From Halorubrum salinarum (GTDB lineage Archaea > Halobacteriota > Halobacteria > Halobacteriales > Haloferacaceae): DNA of 64,000 nt. The notes under the pieces were generated by a model. The model was not told where the DNA came from and searched no databases. It worked only from the letters and a program-made list of their open reading frames with translations. Below, piece after piece: positions 1 through 8,504 of this stretch. The stretch lies in NCBI RefSeq assembly GCF_013267195.1, contig NZ_CP053941.1:2418001-2482000 (forward strand), written 5' to 3'. Within the stretch, counting starts at the first letter, position 1, and the number at the start of each line of letters is the position of its first letter. The translations under genes were made by a program, and so were the position numbers.

Positions 1-1586
1 CGCTCTTTCAGCGCCGCGCGGTCGATCTTCGAGGGCCCCGAGGTCGGCATCTCGTCGACGAAGGCCAGCTCCTTCGGCACCGCGTACCGGGCGACCCGCG
101 AGGCGAGGTGCGACTCCACGTCGCCGAGCGTGAGCGACTCGTCGCCGACGAGGATCGCCTTCCCGACCGTCCCCCACCGGTCGCTCGGGACGCCGATCAC
201 GACCGCCTCCTCGATCCCCGGGTGATCGGTGAGCGCGTCCTCGACCCGGGGCGGGTAGACGTTCTCGCCGCCGGAGACGAACATGTTCTTCTTCCGCCCC
301 TCGATGTGGTAGTAGCCGTCCTCGTCGACGCGCGCGAGGTCGCCGGTCGACACCCAGTCGCCGAACGTCTCGGCGGTCTCAGCCGGCTCGTTCCAGTAGC
401 GGTCGGCCGCGGCCGGGCCCGCCAGTTCGAGTTCCCCGACCGTCCCGTCGGGGACGGGGCCGTCCTCGTCGACGACGCGCGCGTCGACCGCGAGCGCCGG
501 CACGCCGACGCTGGCGGTCTTCTCCTGCGGGAACCCGTCGGGCATCGCGAAGTTGTTCGGCCCGCACTCGGTGAGCCCGTACCCCTGCGATATCTCGACG
601 CCGCGGTCGCGCCACGCCGCGATGACGCTCTCCCGACAGGGGCCGCCGCCGCTCTTCACGAACCGGAGCGAGGAGAGGTCGGTGTCCTCGAACTCGTCGT
701 GGCGGGCCATCATCCGCAACACGGCCGGCACCGCGACCAGCGTCGTCGCCGACTCGCGCTCCACGTCGCGCAGCACGCGGCCGGGGTCGACCTCCGGACT
801 CAGCAGGATGCGCCCGCCCATCTGGAAGAAGGGGACCGTGAGCACGTTCCACCCGCCGGTGTGGAACATCGGGAACACCATCGGGGTCACGTCGTCCTCG
901 CGGAGCCCCCAGGCCGTGATCGTGTTGAACGCGTTCCAGCGCATCGCGCCGTGGCTGATCACCGTCTCCTTCGGCGTCCCCGTCGAGCCGCCGGTGTGTA
1001 AGAAGAGGTGCGGGTCCGCGAGCGACACCTCCGCGGTCTCGACCGGCGACCCGTCCGCGGGCAGGTCCCGCGTGTACGACCGCCACGCGTCGTCGCCGTC
1101 GGTCGGGATCGACCTGACGGCCGGCTCGACGTCGGCGCGCTCCAAGGCGTCGATGACGTCGCCCTCGAACGGGGTCTCCACGAGGAGGAGTTCCGGGTCG
1201 ACCGTCCCCAACACTGCCGACAGGTCGCGCTCCGCGAGCCGGTGCGAGAGCGGCGCGAGGACGGCGCCGGTCTTGCCGGTCGCGAAGAACAGGTCGACCA
1301 GCTCGACGCGGTTCCGCGAGACGACGGCGACGCGGTCGCCCGCCTCGACGCCGATCTCGCGGAGGAACCGAGCGGTGCGGTTGGCGCGCTCGTCCAGTTC
1401 GGCGTACGTGTACTCGGCGTTCGCGGCCGTGTCGGTGACCGCGACGCGGTCCGGCGAGAGCCGCGCGCGCCGCGCCGACAGCGAGCCGACCCACTCGTAC
1501 GCCCGGTCGCCGTGCGGGTGCGGTCGCGGGTCGGCACCGCTCTCCGCCGCGCGGTCGTCGCCCCGCGGGTCGTCTCCGGTCGCCAT
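1..1586 (-). CDS. AMP-forming acyl-CoA synthetase, 3' end cut by window edge
   Basis: Class I adenylate-forming enzyme, expected to activate a carboxylic or fatty acid with ATP and then form a CoA thioester. The P-loop-like motif TGGSTGTPKE lies near residue 195, the adenylate-binding GYGLTE near 335 and the hinge region STGDLARVDEDGY near 413; GRKKNM follows. About 528 codons are visible and the last ones read toward the conserved C-terminal lysine region (TSGPSKIDR), so only a few residues are missing. ATG at 1586 lies 1 nt after the stop of the hydrolase gene upstream, so the two are probably one transcript. Substrate cannot be read from the sequence; medium- or long-chain fatty acid is the usual annotation for this family. 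Confidence 0.9.
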   Translation of the reverse strand, partial: MATGDDPRGDDRAAESGADPRPHPHGDRAYEWVGSLSARRARLSPDRVAVTDTAANAEYTYAELDERANRTARFLREIGVEAGDRVAVVSRNRVELVDLFFATGKTGAVLAPLSHRLAERDLSAVLGTVDPELLLVETPFEGDVIDALERADVEPAVRSIPTDGDDAWRSYTRDLPADGSPVETAEVSLADPHLFLHTGGSTGTPKETVISHGAMRWNAFNTITAWGLREDDVTPMVFPMFHTGGWNVLTVPFFQMGGRILLSPEVDPGRVLRDVERESATTLVAVPAVLRMMARHDEFEDTDLSSLRFVKSGGGPCRESVIAAWRDRGVEISQGYGLTECGPNNFAMPDGFPQEKTASVGVPALAVDARVVDEDGPVPDGTVGELELAGPAAADRYWNEPAETAETFGDWVSTGDLARVDEDGYYHIEGRKKNMFVSGGENVYPPRVEDALTDHPGIEEAVVIGVPSDRWGTVGKAILVGDESLTLGDVESHLASRVARYAVPKELAFVDEMPTSGPSKIDRAALKE

Positions 1587-1587
1587 C

Positions 1588-2394
1588 TCAGGCGACCCCG
1601 CCGAGGAACGACCGGACTCGCTCGTTGACGCGCTCGCGCTCCTCGACGAAGAAGAGGTGCGGCCCGCCCTCGAACCGCTCGACCTCGGCGTGCGGGAGCA
1701 GCTCCGCCAGGAGGTCGGCGTTCTCGACCGGGAGGACGCGGTCCGCGGTCCCGTGGAGGACGAGCGTCGGCACGGACAGGTCGTCGAGCCGGTCGCTCGC
1801 GTCGAACGCCGCCACCGCGGCCGCCTGCGCCTCCCGGCCCGTCGGCGTCGCGTCGCCCGCGAGCCGCCAGTCGACGATCCGGTCGACGAGGTCGGGCTCG
1901 CGCTCGTAGAATCCGTCCGAGACGGCCGGTTCCATCAGGTAGCGGATCCGTTCCCGGGGGTCGGCGTCCTCGGGCGCCGAGAAGATGTGTTCTTGGACCG
2001 CCGGCGGCGTCGGCGTCGCCTCGTCGCCGCCGGGCGACGTACACAGCAGCGTCAGCGACGCGACCCGGTCGTCGGCGAGCGCCAGTTCCTGCGCGATCAT
2101 CCCGCCCATCGACGCGCCGCAGACGTGGGCCGCGTCGACGCCGCGGTCGTCGAGGACCGCGGCCGCGTCGGCCGCCATCTCGGCGACCGTGTACGGCCCC
2201 TCGGGCACGTCCGAGTCCCCGGTGCCGCGGTTGTCCGGACGGAGCACCTCGTAGTCGTCCGCCAACGTCTCGGCGAGCCACCGCCACATCCACCGGCCGT
2301 ACCCGAGGCCCTCTAAGAGTAGCACGGTCGGTCCGTCGGGGTCCCCGTCGACGGCGTAGTCGATCGCCACGCCGTCCCGTGTCACGCTTGGCAT
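1588..2394 (-). CDS. Alpha/beta hydrolase
   Basis: 268-residue alpha/beta hydrolase fold protein. The nucleophile elbow GASMGG puts Ser at 95, the acid is Asp218 in HGTADR and the base His246 in GGPHLFF, so the triad is complete. DNRGTGDSD near 54-62 is the typical strand-4 loop. The start MPSVTRDG (ATG at 2394) is chosen because homology begins there; the frame stays open far upstream only through GC-rich antisense sequence. It sits directly upstream of the acyl-CoA ligase, so an ester or thioester hydrolase in the same acyl pathway is likely (inference). Substrate unknown. Confidence 0.85.
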   Translation of the reverse strand: MPSVTRDGVAIDYAVDGDPDGPTVLLLEGLGYGRWMWRWLAETLADDYEVLRPDNRGTGDSDVPEGPYTVAEMAADAAAVLDDRGVDAAHVCGASMGGMIAQELALADDRVASLTLLCTSPGGDEATPTPPAVQEHIFSAPEDADPRERIRYLMEPAVSDGFYEREPDLVDRIVDWRLAGDATPTGREAQAAAVAAFDASDRLDDLSVPTLVLHGTADRVLPVENADLLAELLPHAEVERFEGGPHLFFVEERERVNERVRSFLGGVA

Positions 2395-2547
2395 AGCAGG
2401 AACGACCACGGGGTCCTCCATCAATCCGGGCGTTAACGTTTCAACCACCCTCGCCCAAGCGGGCGTTTTTCGCCGATTCACCGCTGCCTCGGGACCCCCG
2501 AACGCTCGCGGGCACACACTCAAGTCCGTCGGGGATGACTGCCACGC

Positions 2548-3858
2548 ATGGATACCGCCAACTTCCTCTTCGTCTCGGCCGACGCGGCGCTGATAACCGA
2601 CCTGGCCTGGCAGGTCCACCGCGAAGGCCACGACGTGAAATACTACATCGAAGCCGAGAGCGACCGCGAGATCGGCGACGGGTTCGTCCCGAAGACGGAC
2701 GACTGGCGCGCGGACGTGGAGTGGGCGGATGTCGTCGTCTTCGACGACATCTGGGTCGGTTCCGACGTCGGGACGGGCGAACTCGCAGAGGAGCTCCGTG
2801 AGAAGGGGAAAGCCGTCGTCGGCGGGACGCCGAACACCGACCGCCTCGAAGAGGACCGCGGCTACGCGATGGAGGTCCTCGAAGAGAACGGTGTGAACAC
2901 CGTCGAGCACCACGTCTTCGACAGCTTCGACGCGGGGATACGGCACGTCCGGGAGCACCCCGCCCCGTACGTGATCAAACCGCTCGGCGAGGTCCAGAAC
3001 GTCAAGCGCTTGCTGTACGTCGGGAACGAGGACGACGGGAGCGATGTCGTCGACGTGTTGACGGCGTACAAGAAGGCGTGGGGGCACCGCATGAAGGGGT
3101 TCCAGCTCCAGCGAAAGGTCGAGGGCGTCGAAGTCGCTATCTGCGGGTTCTTCGACGGGAACGAGTTCATCGACCGGGTCAACTTCAACTTCGAGCACAA
3201 GAAGCTGTTCCCCGGCAACATCGGTCCCTCGACCGGTGAGATGGGTACCTCCATGTTCTGGGCGGGGCGGAACCGACTCTTCGAGGAGACCCTCGGGAAG
3301 ATGGAGGGGTGGCTCGCCGACGAGGGGTACGTCGGGAGCATCGACATCAACTGTATCGTCAACGAGACCGGCATCTACCCGTTGGAGTTCACGCCGCGGT
3401 TCGGGTACCCGACCATCGCGCTTCAGGAGGAGTCTATCGAGTCGTCGACGGCCGCGTTCTTCCGTGACCTCGCGCGCGGCGACAAGCCGGAGGTAGCGGT
3501 TCACAACGGGTATCAGATCGCCGTGCGAGTCGTCCTGCCGCCGTTCCCGTTCGACGACGAGAAGACGTACGACGAGAACTCGCGGAACGCGGCCGTCGTC
3601 TTCCAGACCGACGACCGCGAGGGGATCCACTTGGAGGACACGAAGCGGGTCGACGGCCAGTGGCGCGTCGCCGGCGAGAGCGGGATGCCAATCGTCGTCA
3701 CCGGGAAAGGCGAGACGATGGGGGCGGCGCGCGAGCAGGCGTACGGCCGGATCGACGACATCGTGATGCCGAACCTGTACTACCGCGACGACATCGGCGA
3801 GCGCTGGATCGACGGCGACGGCGACCGCCTCCAGGCGTGGGGGTACCTTGGGCCGTGA
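2548..3858 (+). CDS. PurD-like ATP-grasp protein (phosphoribosylamine-glycine ligase family)
   Basis: 436 residues. An N-terminal Rossmann-like domain (NFLFVSADAALITDLAWQ) is followed by an ATP-grasp region with RLEEDRGYAMEVLEENG, PYVIKPLGEVQNVK (ATP-binding Lys), and the metal-ligand segment GSIDINCIVNETGIYPLEFTPRFGYP near 265-290. The organisation matches GARS/PurD, the enzyme that joins phosphoribosylamine and glycine in purine synthesis. However, the N-terminal GxGGREH-type signature of housekeeping PurD is absent, so this may be a paralogue with another carboxylate-amine ligase activity. It is transcribed alone, divergent from the hydrolase gene. Confidence 0.75.
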   Translation: MDTANFLFVSADAALITDLAWQVHREGHDVKYYIEAESDREIGDGFVPKTDDWRADVEWADVVVFDDIWVGSDVGTGELAEELREKGKAVVGGTPNTDRLEEDRGYAMEVLEENGVNTVEHHVFDSFDAGIRHVREHPAPYVIKPLGEVQNVKRLLYVGNEDDGSDVVDVLTAYKKAWGHRMKGFQLQRKVEGVEVAICGFFDGNEFIDRVNFNFEHKKLFPGNIGPSTGEMGTSMFWAGRNRLFEETLGKMEGWLADEGYVGSIDINCIVNETGIYPLEFTPRFGYPTIALQEESIESSTAAFFRDLARGDKPEVAVHNGYQIAVRVVLPPFPFDDEKTYDENSRNAAVVFQTDDREGIHLEDTKRVDGQWRVAGESGMPIVVTGKGETMGAAREQAYGRIDDIVMPNLYYRDDIGERWIDGDGDRLQAWGYLGP

Positions 3859-3935
3859 GCCCGGAACGGCGCCGGACTCGCTGACACCGGTCGCCGCTTC
3901 GGCGGCTCGGCGGAGCCGGCCCTCGCCCTCCACGA

Positions 3936-3943
3936 CTTTTTAA
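3936..3943 (+). promoter_or_regulatory. TATA box of the MBF1 gene
   Basis: The run ACTTTTTAACGG (about 3933-3944) lies 25-30 nt before the ATG at 3967, the normal spacing for a leaderless haloarchaeal transcript. Confidence 0.6.
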
Positions 3944-3966
3944 CGGTCCGGACCACTACACGGGGT

Positions 3967-4521
3967 ATGCCGAAGTATTCGACGGGCGGCGGCGGCGGCG
4001 GCGACGACGGCGACGCGTGCGAGCTCTGCGGCCGCGAGACCGCGGACCTCCGGAAGGCGACGGTCGCCGGCGCGAAGCTGCTCGTGTGCTCGAACTGCCG
4101 CCCCCACGACGACGCCGGGAACGCGCCCAGCGGTGGGTCACGCGGCGGGAGCGCCGGCGGCAGCCCCGGGGGCGCCGGCGGCGGCTCCGGCTCGGGCGCG
4201 ACCGAGAGCCGGAAGAAGGAGCTCGCCCGCAAGCAGGCGAAGATGTACGACTCCGCGACCGGCGACTCGAAGCGCTGGGAGGAGGAGGGGACGAGCTACG
4301 AGGCGGACCGCCTCCCGTACCTCGTCTCCGGCTACGGCGACGTGGTCACCGAGGCGCGGCAGGACGCCGGGCTGACGGTCGAGGAGGTCGCCGCCGAGCT
4401 GGAGGTCGACGAGGACGACCTGCTCGCGGTCGAGGACGGGCGCGCCGCGACCGCCAACGTGGGCGGGTCGGTCGTGCGAGCGCTCGAAGAGCGGTTCGGC
4501 ATCGACGTCGTCGACGAGTGA
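3967..4521 (+). CDS. mbf1: Archaeal multiprotein bridging factor 1 (zinc ribbon + HTH)
   Basis: 184 residues. An N-terminal zinc ribbon uses C18/C21 (CELC) and C41/C44 (CSNC). A long Gly/Ser-rich linker (about 55-85) follows, then a basic segment and a C-terminal Cro/XRE helix-turn-helix from about residue 120 (GYGDVVTEARQDAGLTVEEV). This is the layout of archaeal MBF1, a coactivator-like protein that in archaea associates with translation or transcription machinery. The unusually glycine-rich linker is typical of halophile versions. Monocistronic, with its own TATA box. Confidence 0.88.
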   Translation: MPKYSTGGGGGGDDGDACELCGRETADLRKATVAGAKLLVCSNCRPHDDAGNAPSGGSRGGSAGGSPGGAGGGSGSGATESRKKELARKQAKMYDSATGDSKRWEEEGTSYEADRLPYLVSGYGDVVTEARQDAGLTVEEVAAELEVDEDDLLAVEDGRAATANVGGSVVRALEERFGIDVVDE

Positions 4522-4585
4522 CCCGCGCCGTCCCACCCGTCGCCGGGTCGACCCCGCGGACCGCGCGGGACGCGAGGCGCCGGGC

Positions 4586-5788
4586 ATGAAGGCAATCAAG
4601 GACAGCGTCCACGGCCACGTCAGGCTCGGCGACCTCGCGACCGACCTCGTGGACACGCCGGCGTTCCAGCGGCTGCGACACATCAAACAGCTGTCCACGG
4701 TCCGCCTGGTGTACCCGTCCGCGAACCACACGCGGTTCGAGCACAGCCTCGGCGTCTACCACCTCGTGCGCCGCGCGGTCGAGGGGTTCGACCTCGACGC
4801 CGACACCGCGGCGCACGTCCGCGCGGCGGCGCTGCTCCACGACGTGGGCCACGGGCCGTACGGCCACCAGACCGAGGGGATCATCCGGCGCGCGACCGGC
4901 CGCGACCACGACGACGTCGCGTGGCTCCTCACCGACGCGGACCGCGAGGTGTGTCAGGTCCTCGAACGGAACGGGCTCGACCCCGAGCGCGTCGCCGCGC
5001 TGATCGACGGCGAGGGCGCGCTCGGCCCCCTCGTCTCGGGAGAGCTCGACGTGGACCGGATGGACTACCTCGTGCGCGACGCCCACCACACCGGCGTTCC
5101 GTACGGCACCGTCGACACCGGTCGGCTCGTCACCGAGCTCCGGCTGATCGGCGGCGACGGCCCCGGCGAGTCAGCCGACCTCGTCTTGGCCGAGGGGAAC
5201 GTCGCCACCGCCGAGAGCCTGCTCGTCGCGCGGTCGCTGATGAACGCCGTCGTCTACCGCCACCACGTCTCCCGGGTCGCCGGCGCGATGCTGGAGCGCG
5301 CCTGCGAGCGGTACCTCGACCGCACGGGCACCGAGGTGGAGGCGTTCCGCGAGATGGCCGACCACGACCTCCTCGTCGAGCTCCGCGACCGGGTGCCGGC
5401 GCTCGGCGAGCGCATCGAGCGCCGCGACCTCTACAAGCGCGCGGTCTGGGCGGGGATCGACGAGGTGCCCGCGGGGACGGTCGACGCCGGCCGCGCCGAG
5501 GAGCGGGCGGCCGAGCGCGAGATCGCCGACGCCGTCGGGATCGACCGCGACGCGGTGATCGTCGACATCCCCTCGCGGCCGGCCCTCAAGGAGTCCGGGT
5601 CCGCCGTCGTCGTCGACGGCGTCCCGCAGCGGCTGGAGGACGCATCCGAACTCGTCGCCGGGCTCCGCGCCGCCGAGCGCCGCCGCTGGACGCTCGGCGT
5701 CTACTGCCCGGCCGAACGCGTCGAGCCGGTCGCCGACGCGGCGCGGGACGTGCTCGGACTCCGGGCCGCCGGGCGGCCCTCCGCCTGA
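4586..5788 (+). CDS. HD-domain phosphohydrolase (dGTPase-like), copy 1
   Basis: 400 residues. N-terminal HD domain with the metal ligands His53 (FEHSLGVYH), His85-Asp86 (LLHDVGHGPYGH) and the later Asp in ELDVDRMDYLVRDAHHTGVPYGT. The family resembles archaeal and bacterial dNTP triphosphohydrolase-like HD proteins; the real substrate is not evident. The C-terminal half (from about 270) carries the conserved ERRDLYKRAVW block. A clear paralogue lies at 6378 and a divergent universal stress gene sits between them, suggesting a local duplication. Confidence 0.85.
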   Translation: MKAIKDSVHGHVRLGDLATDLVDTPAFQRLRHIKQLSTVRLVYPSANHTRFEHSLGVYHLVRRAVEGFDLDADTAAHVRAAALLHDVGHGPYGHQTEGIIRRATGRDHDDVAWLLTDADREVCQVLERNGLDPERVAALIDGEGALGPLVSGELDVDRMDYLVRDAHHTGVPYGTVDTGRLVTELRLIGGDGPGESADLVLAEGNVATAESLLVARSLMNAVVYRHHVSRVAGAMLERACERYLDRTGTEVEAFREMADHDLLVELRDRVPALGERIERRDLYKRAVWAGIDEVPAGTVDAGRAEERAAEREIADAVGIDRDAVIVDIPSRPALKESGSAVVVDGVPQRLEDASELVAGLRAAERRRWTLGVYCPAERVEPVADAARDVLGLRAAGRPSA

Positions 5789-5840
5789 ACCCCGCGCCCG
5801 GCACCGTCGAGACGCCCGACCGACGGCGCCCGCCGCGGCC

Positions 5841-6245
5841 TCACTCCGCGCCCGGCCCCGGGACCGCCAGCACCGGCCGGTCCGCGTTCAACACCAGCGC
5901 CTGCGTCGTGCTGCCGAAGACGGCCTTCCCGGCCGGGCTCCGCTTCCGGCCCGACACGCAGATGAGGTCGGCGTCGACGTCGTCCGCGGCCGCGAGGAGC
6001 TCCTCGCTCGGGTCGCCGCTGGCCTCGTAGTGGACGCAGTTGATACCGGCGTCTTCGAGGATCTCTCGGGCGCGTCGCACGGTCCCGAGCTGGTGGACCG
6101 ACGCGCCCTCCGGGTTGTCCTGGAAGACGTGACAGAGGTGTGCGGTCACCTCGTCGGGGTCGCCCGGCAGGCCGACGACGGCTTCGGCCTGTGCGCGCGC
6201 CCGCTGCTCCTCGTCGAGTCCGATCGCGACTAACACGTCGTACAT
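5841..6245 (-). CDS. Universal stress protein UspA family
   Basis: 134 residues, one Usp domain: the N-terminal strand MYDVLVAIGLDEEQ, then a helix-rich middle, then DADLICVSGRKRSPAGKAVFGST, which matches the GxxxxG..GS nucleotide-binding loop, and a C-terminal strand RPVLAVPGPG. The start at 6245 is fixed by homology and by the TATA box 25-30 nt upstream; a longer in-frame reading to 6344 adds non-homologous residues. Its promoter and leader match those of the Usp gene at 20427. Role in stress physiology is inferred from the family only. Confidence 0.88.
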   Translation of the reverse strand: MYDVLVAIGLDEEQRARAQAEAVVGLPGDPDEVTAHLCHVFQDNPEGASVHQLGTVRRAREILEDAGINCVHYEASGDPSEELLAAADDVDADLICVSGRKRSPAGKAVFGSTTQALVLNADRPVLAVPGPGAE

Positions 6246-6276
6246 ACGCGACGGTTCGCGCGGTCGGGTAATAAAT
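6246..6276 (-). promoter_or_regulatory. usp promoter with leader shared with 20877-20907
   Basis: Read on the minus strand the region has a TTTATTA TATA element (6269-6275) followed by GAACCGTCGCGT directly before ATG. The Usp gene starting at 20876 has the same TATA and the same GAACCGTCGCGT block, although the bases between differ. Confidence 0.6.
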
Positions 6277-6377
6277 CGCGCCACGGATTCGCGGCCACCG
6301 AAAGCGGGTCGCGGCGAGGGCGAGACCGCGTCGCGGAGACTCACAGCCTTTTATCGGAAGCCGCCGAAGGCGAACGC

Positions 6378-7640
6378 ATGATCACGGTCAAGGACACCGT
6401 CCACGACCACATCGAGATCGACGGTGTCGCCGCGGACCTCGTCGACACGCCCGCCGTCCAGCGGCTCCGGCACGTCAAACAGCTCGGCACGGTCCAGCTC
6501 GTCTACCCCTCCGCGAACCACACGCGGTTCGAGCACAGCCTCGGCGTCTACCACCTCGCGAGCCGCGCGCTCGACCACCTCGGGATCGAGGGGACCCGCG
6601 CCGACCGCATCGAGGCGGCGGCGATGCTCCACGACGTGGGGCACGGGCCGTTCAGCCACAACCTCGAGTCGCTCACGCACCGCCGGACCGGGAAATACCA
6701 CGACGACGTCGACGAGCTGCTGGCGACGGGCGCGGTCGGCGACGTGCTGCGCGACCACGACCTCGACCCGGACCGGATCGCCGGGATCGTCGCCGGCGAG
6801 GGGCCGTACGCCGGGCTCGTCTCGGGGGAGCTCGACGTGGACCGGATGGACTACCTCGTGCGCGACGCCTACCACACCGGCGTCCCGTACGGCACCATCG
6901 ACACCGAGCGGTTCGTCCGCGAGCTGACGTTCGTCGAGCGCGACGAGATCGCCGACAACGGGGGGGCCGACCGCGAGGGGCCGGAGCTCGTCTTGGACGA
7001 GGGGAACGTCCAGACCGCCGAGAGCCTGCTTTTGGCCCGGGCGCTGATGAACCCGGTCGTCTACACCCACCACGTCGCGCGCATCTCGAAGGCGATGCTG
7101 CGCCGCGCCGCGAGCGAACTCCTCGACGCGACCGCGACGACGGCCGCCGAGCTGCGCCGGATGGACGACCACGACTTCCTCGTCGCGATCCGCGACTGCC
7201 GCGCGACCGCCGAGCTGTCCCGTCGCTACGACGAGCGCGACCTCTACAAGCTGGCGGTGTGGGCCGAGTACGACGACGTCCCCGACCGCGTCCACGAGGC
7301 GGACCACGCCGCGGAGACCGCCCTCGAACGCGAGATCGCCGCGGAGGCGGGCGTCGCCCGCGACCACGTGATCCTCGACGTGCCCCTGGAGCCGACGATG
7401 CGCGAGTCCACCGCGCGCGTCACCGTCAACGGGGATATCCGACGCCTCGAACGCCAGTCGCCGCTCGTCTCCGCGCTCCGGACCGCGCAGCGCAACCAGT
7501 GGCGCCTCGGCGTGTACGCCCCCGAGCCGGCGACCGACCGCGTCGGCCGCGCGGCCGCGGAGGTGCTCGGCCTCGATCCCGACGGGCTCGTGACCGAGGT
7601 GCGCGGCGCGATGCCGACGACGCTCGACGAGTTCGAGTGA
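6378..7640 (+). CDS. HD-domain phosphohydrolase (dGTPase-like), copy 2
   Basis: 420 residues, a paralogue of the gene at 4586. The motifs are at identical positions: FEHSLGVYH (His53), MLHDVGHGPFSH (His85, Asp86) and ELDVDRMDYLVRDAYHTGVPYGT. The C-terminal block ERDLYKLAVW is also shared. This copy has extra residues around 195 and at the C-terminus (VRGAMPTTLDEFE). Intact metal ligands argue that both copies are active. Expected activity is hydrolysis of a (deoxy)nucleoside phosphate; the family covers several substrates, so no specific one is assigned. Confidence 0.85.
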   Translation: MITVKDTVHDHIEIDGVAADLVDTPAVQRLRHVKQLGTVQLVYPSANHTRFEHSLGVYHLASRALDHLGIEGTRADRIEAAAMLHDVGHGPFSHNLESLTHRRTGKYHDDVDELLATGAVGDVLRDHDLDPDRIAGIVAGEGPYAGLVSGELDVDRMDYLVRDAYHTGVPYGTIDTERFVRELTFVERDEIADNGGADREGPELVLDEGNVQTAESLLLARALMNPVVYTHHVARISKAMLRRAASELLDATATTAAELRRMDDHDFLVAIRDCRATAELSRRYDERDLYKLAVWAEYDDVPDRVHEADHAAETALEREIAAEAGVARDHVILDVPLEPTMRESTARVTVNGDIRRLERQSPLVSALRTAQRNQWRLGVYAPEPATDRVGRAAAEVLGLDPDGLVTEVRGAMPTTLDEFE

Positions 7641-7671
7641 GGTTTATCCGCCCGCCGGGCGACGTGCCGCC

Positions 7672-8448
7672 GTGACCGACGCGCACCGCGAGAACCGTCG
7701 GCTCTGGAACGAGTGGAGCGACGCGTTTCAGGCGCTGTGGAACGCCGAGACCGACACCGATCCGCCGCCGGTCCCGACGCCGTTCGACCCGGACGGGCAC
7801 GCGGCGACCGGCCCCGAGTTCCCGCCCTCGGCCGAGGGCGAGGCGGTCGTCGAGCTGGGCTGCGGCGGCGGCCAGGGGAGCGTCGGCACGGCGCTCGCGG
7901 GCGCCGACCGCGTCGTCGGCGTCGACATCTCCGAGGATCAGCTCCGCCACGCGCGGCGCCTCCGCGACCACTACGGCGTCGACGCGCGCTTCGTCCAGGG
8001 CGACGTGACTCGCCCGCCGCTGGCGAGCGACGCGTTCGACCTGGCGTTCTCGGAGGCCGCGTTCCAGCTGGTGGCGGACGTAGAGGCCGCGGTGCGCGAG
8101 GCGCGCCGCGTCCTCCGACCGGGCGGCACGTTCTACCTGGCCGTGATGCACCCGTTCCGAGAGCTGATCGACCCGGACGACGGCGCGCCGCGCCGCGGCT
8201 ACCACGCGCCGCCGCGCCGCGAGATCGAGATCGACGAGTCGTACGACGCGGACTTGGTCGCGTTCGACCGCACCGTCTCCGACCTCCACCGCGCCCTCAC
8301 AGACGCGGGGTTCGTCGTCGAGCGCCTCGTCGAACCGGAGCCCGAGGGCGGCGAGACGACGAGCGAGGGCGACGCCGCGGCGGCCGCCGAGCCGCGGGCG
8401 CTCCTCCCTGACACGCTCGGGTTCTGGGCGCGGCTCGACGCGCAGTGA
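7672..8448 (+). CDS. Class I SAM-dependent methyltransferase
   Basis: 258 residues with a GTG start. The SAM-binding motif I is VVELGCGGGQGSVG near 60-73, motif II VVGVDISEDQL near 81, and FDLAFSEAAFQLV matches motif IV; EARRVLRPGGTFYLAV matches the post-motif segment near 143. This resembles the UbiE/Methyltransf_11 group acting on small molecules. The start lies 31 nt after the HD-protein stop, so cotranscription is possible. Substrate unknown. Confidence 0.85.
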   Translation: MTDAHRENRRLWNEWSDAFQALWNAETDTDPPPVPTPFDPDGHAATGPEFPPSAEGEAVVELGCGGGQGSVGTALAGADRVVGVDISEDQLRHARRLRDHYGVDARFVQGDVTRPPLASDAFDLAFSEAAFQLVADVEAAVREARRVLRPGGTFYLAVMHPFRELIDPDDGAPRRGYHAPPRREIEIDESYDADLVAFDRTVSDLHRALTDAGFVVERLVEPEPEGGETTSEGDAAAAAEPRALLPDTLGFWARLDAQ

Positions 8449-8504
8449 GGCCGCCGGCGGACCCGCACCCGTGACGTTTTAACTCGGGCTGGCGACCCCC
8501 CGGT

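Noticed and set aside
1588-3933. Long minus-strand reading frame extending the alpha/beta hydrolase to 781 codons
   Set aside because: The part above 2394 is antisense to the PurD-like gene and shows no fold or homology; it is open only because of GC-rich codon use.
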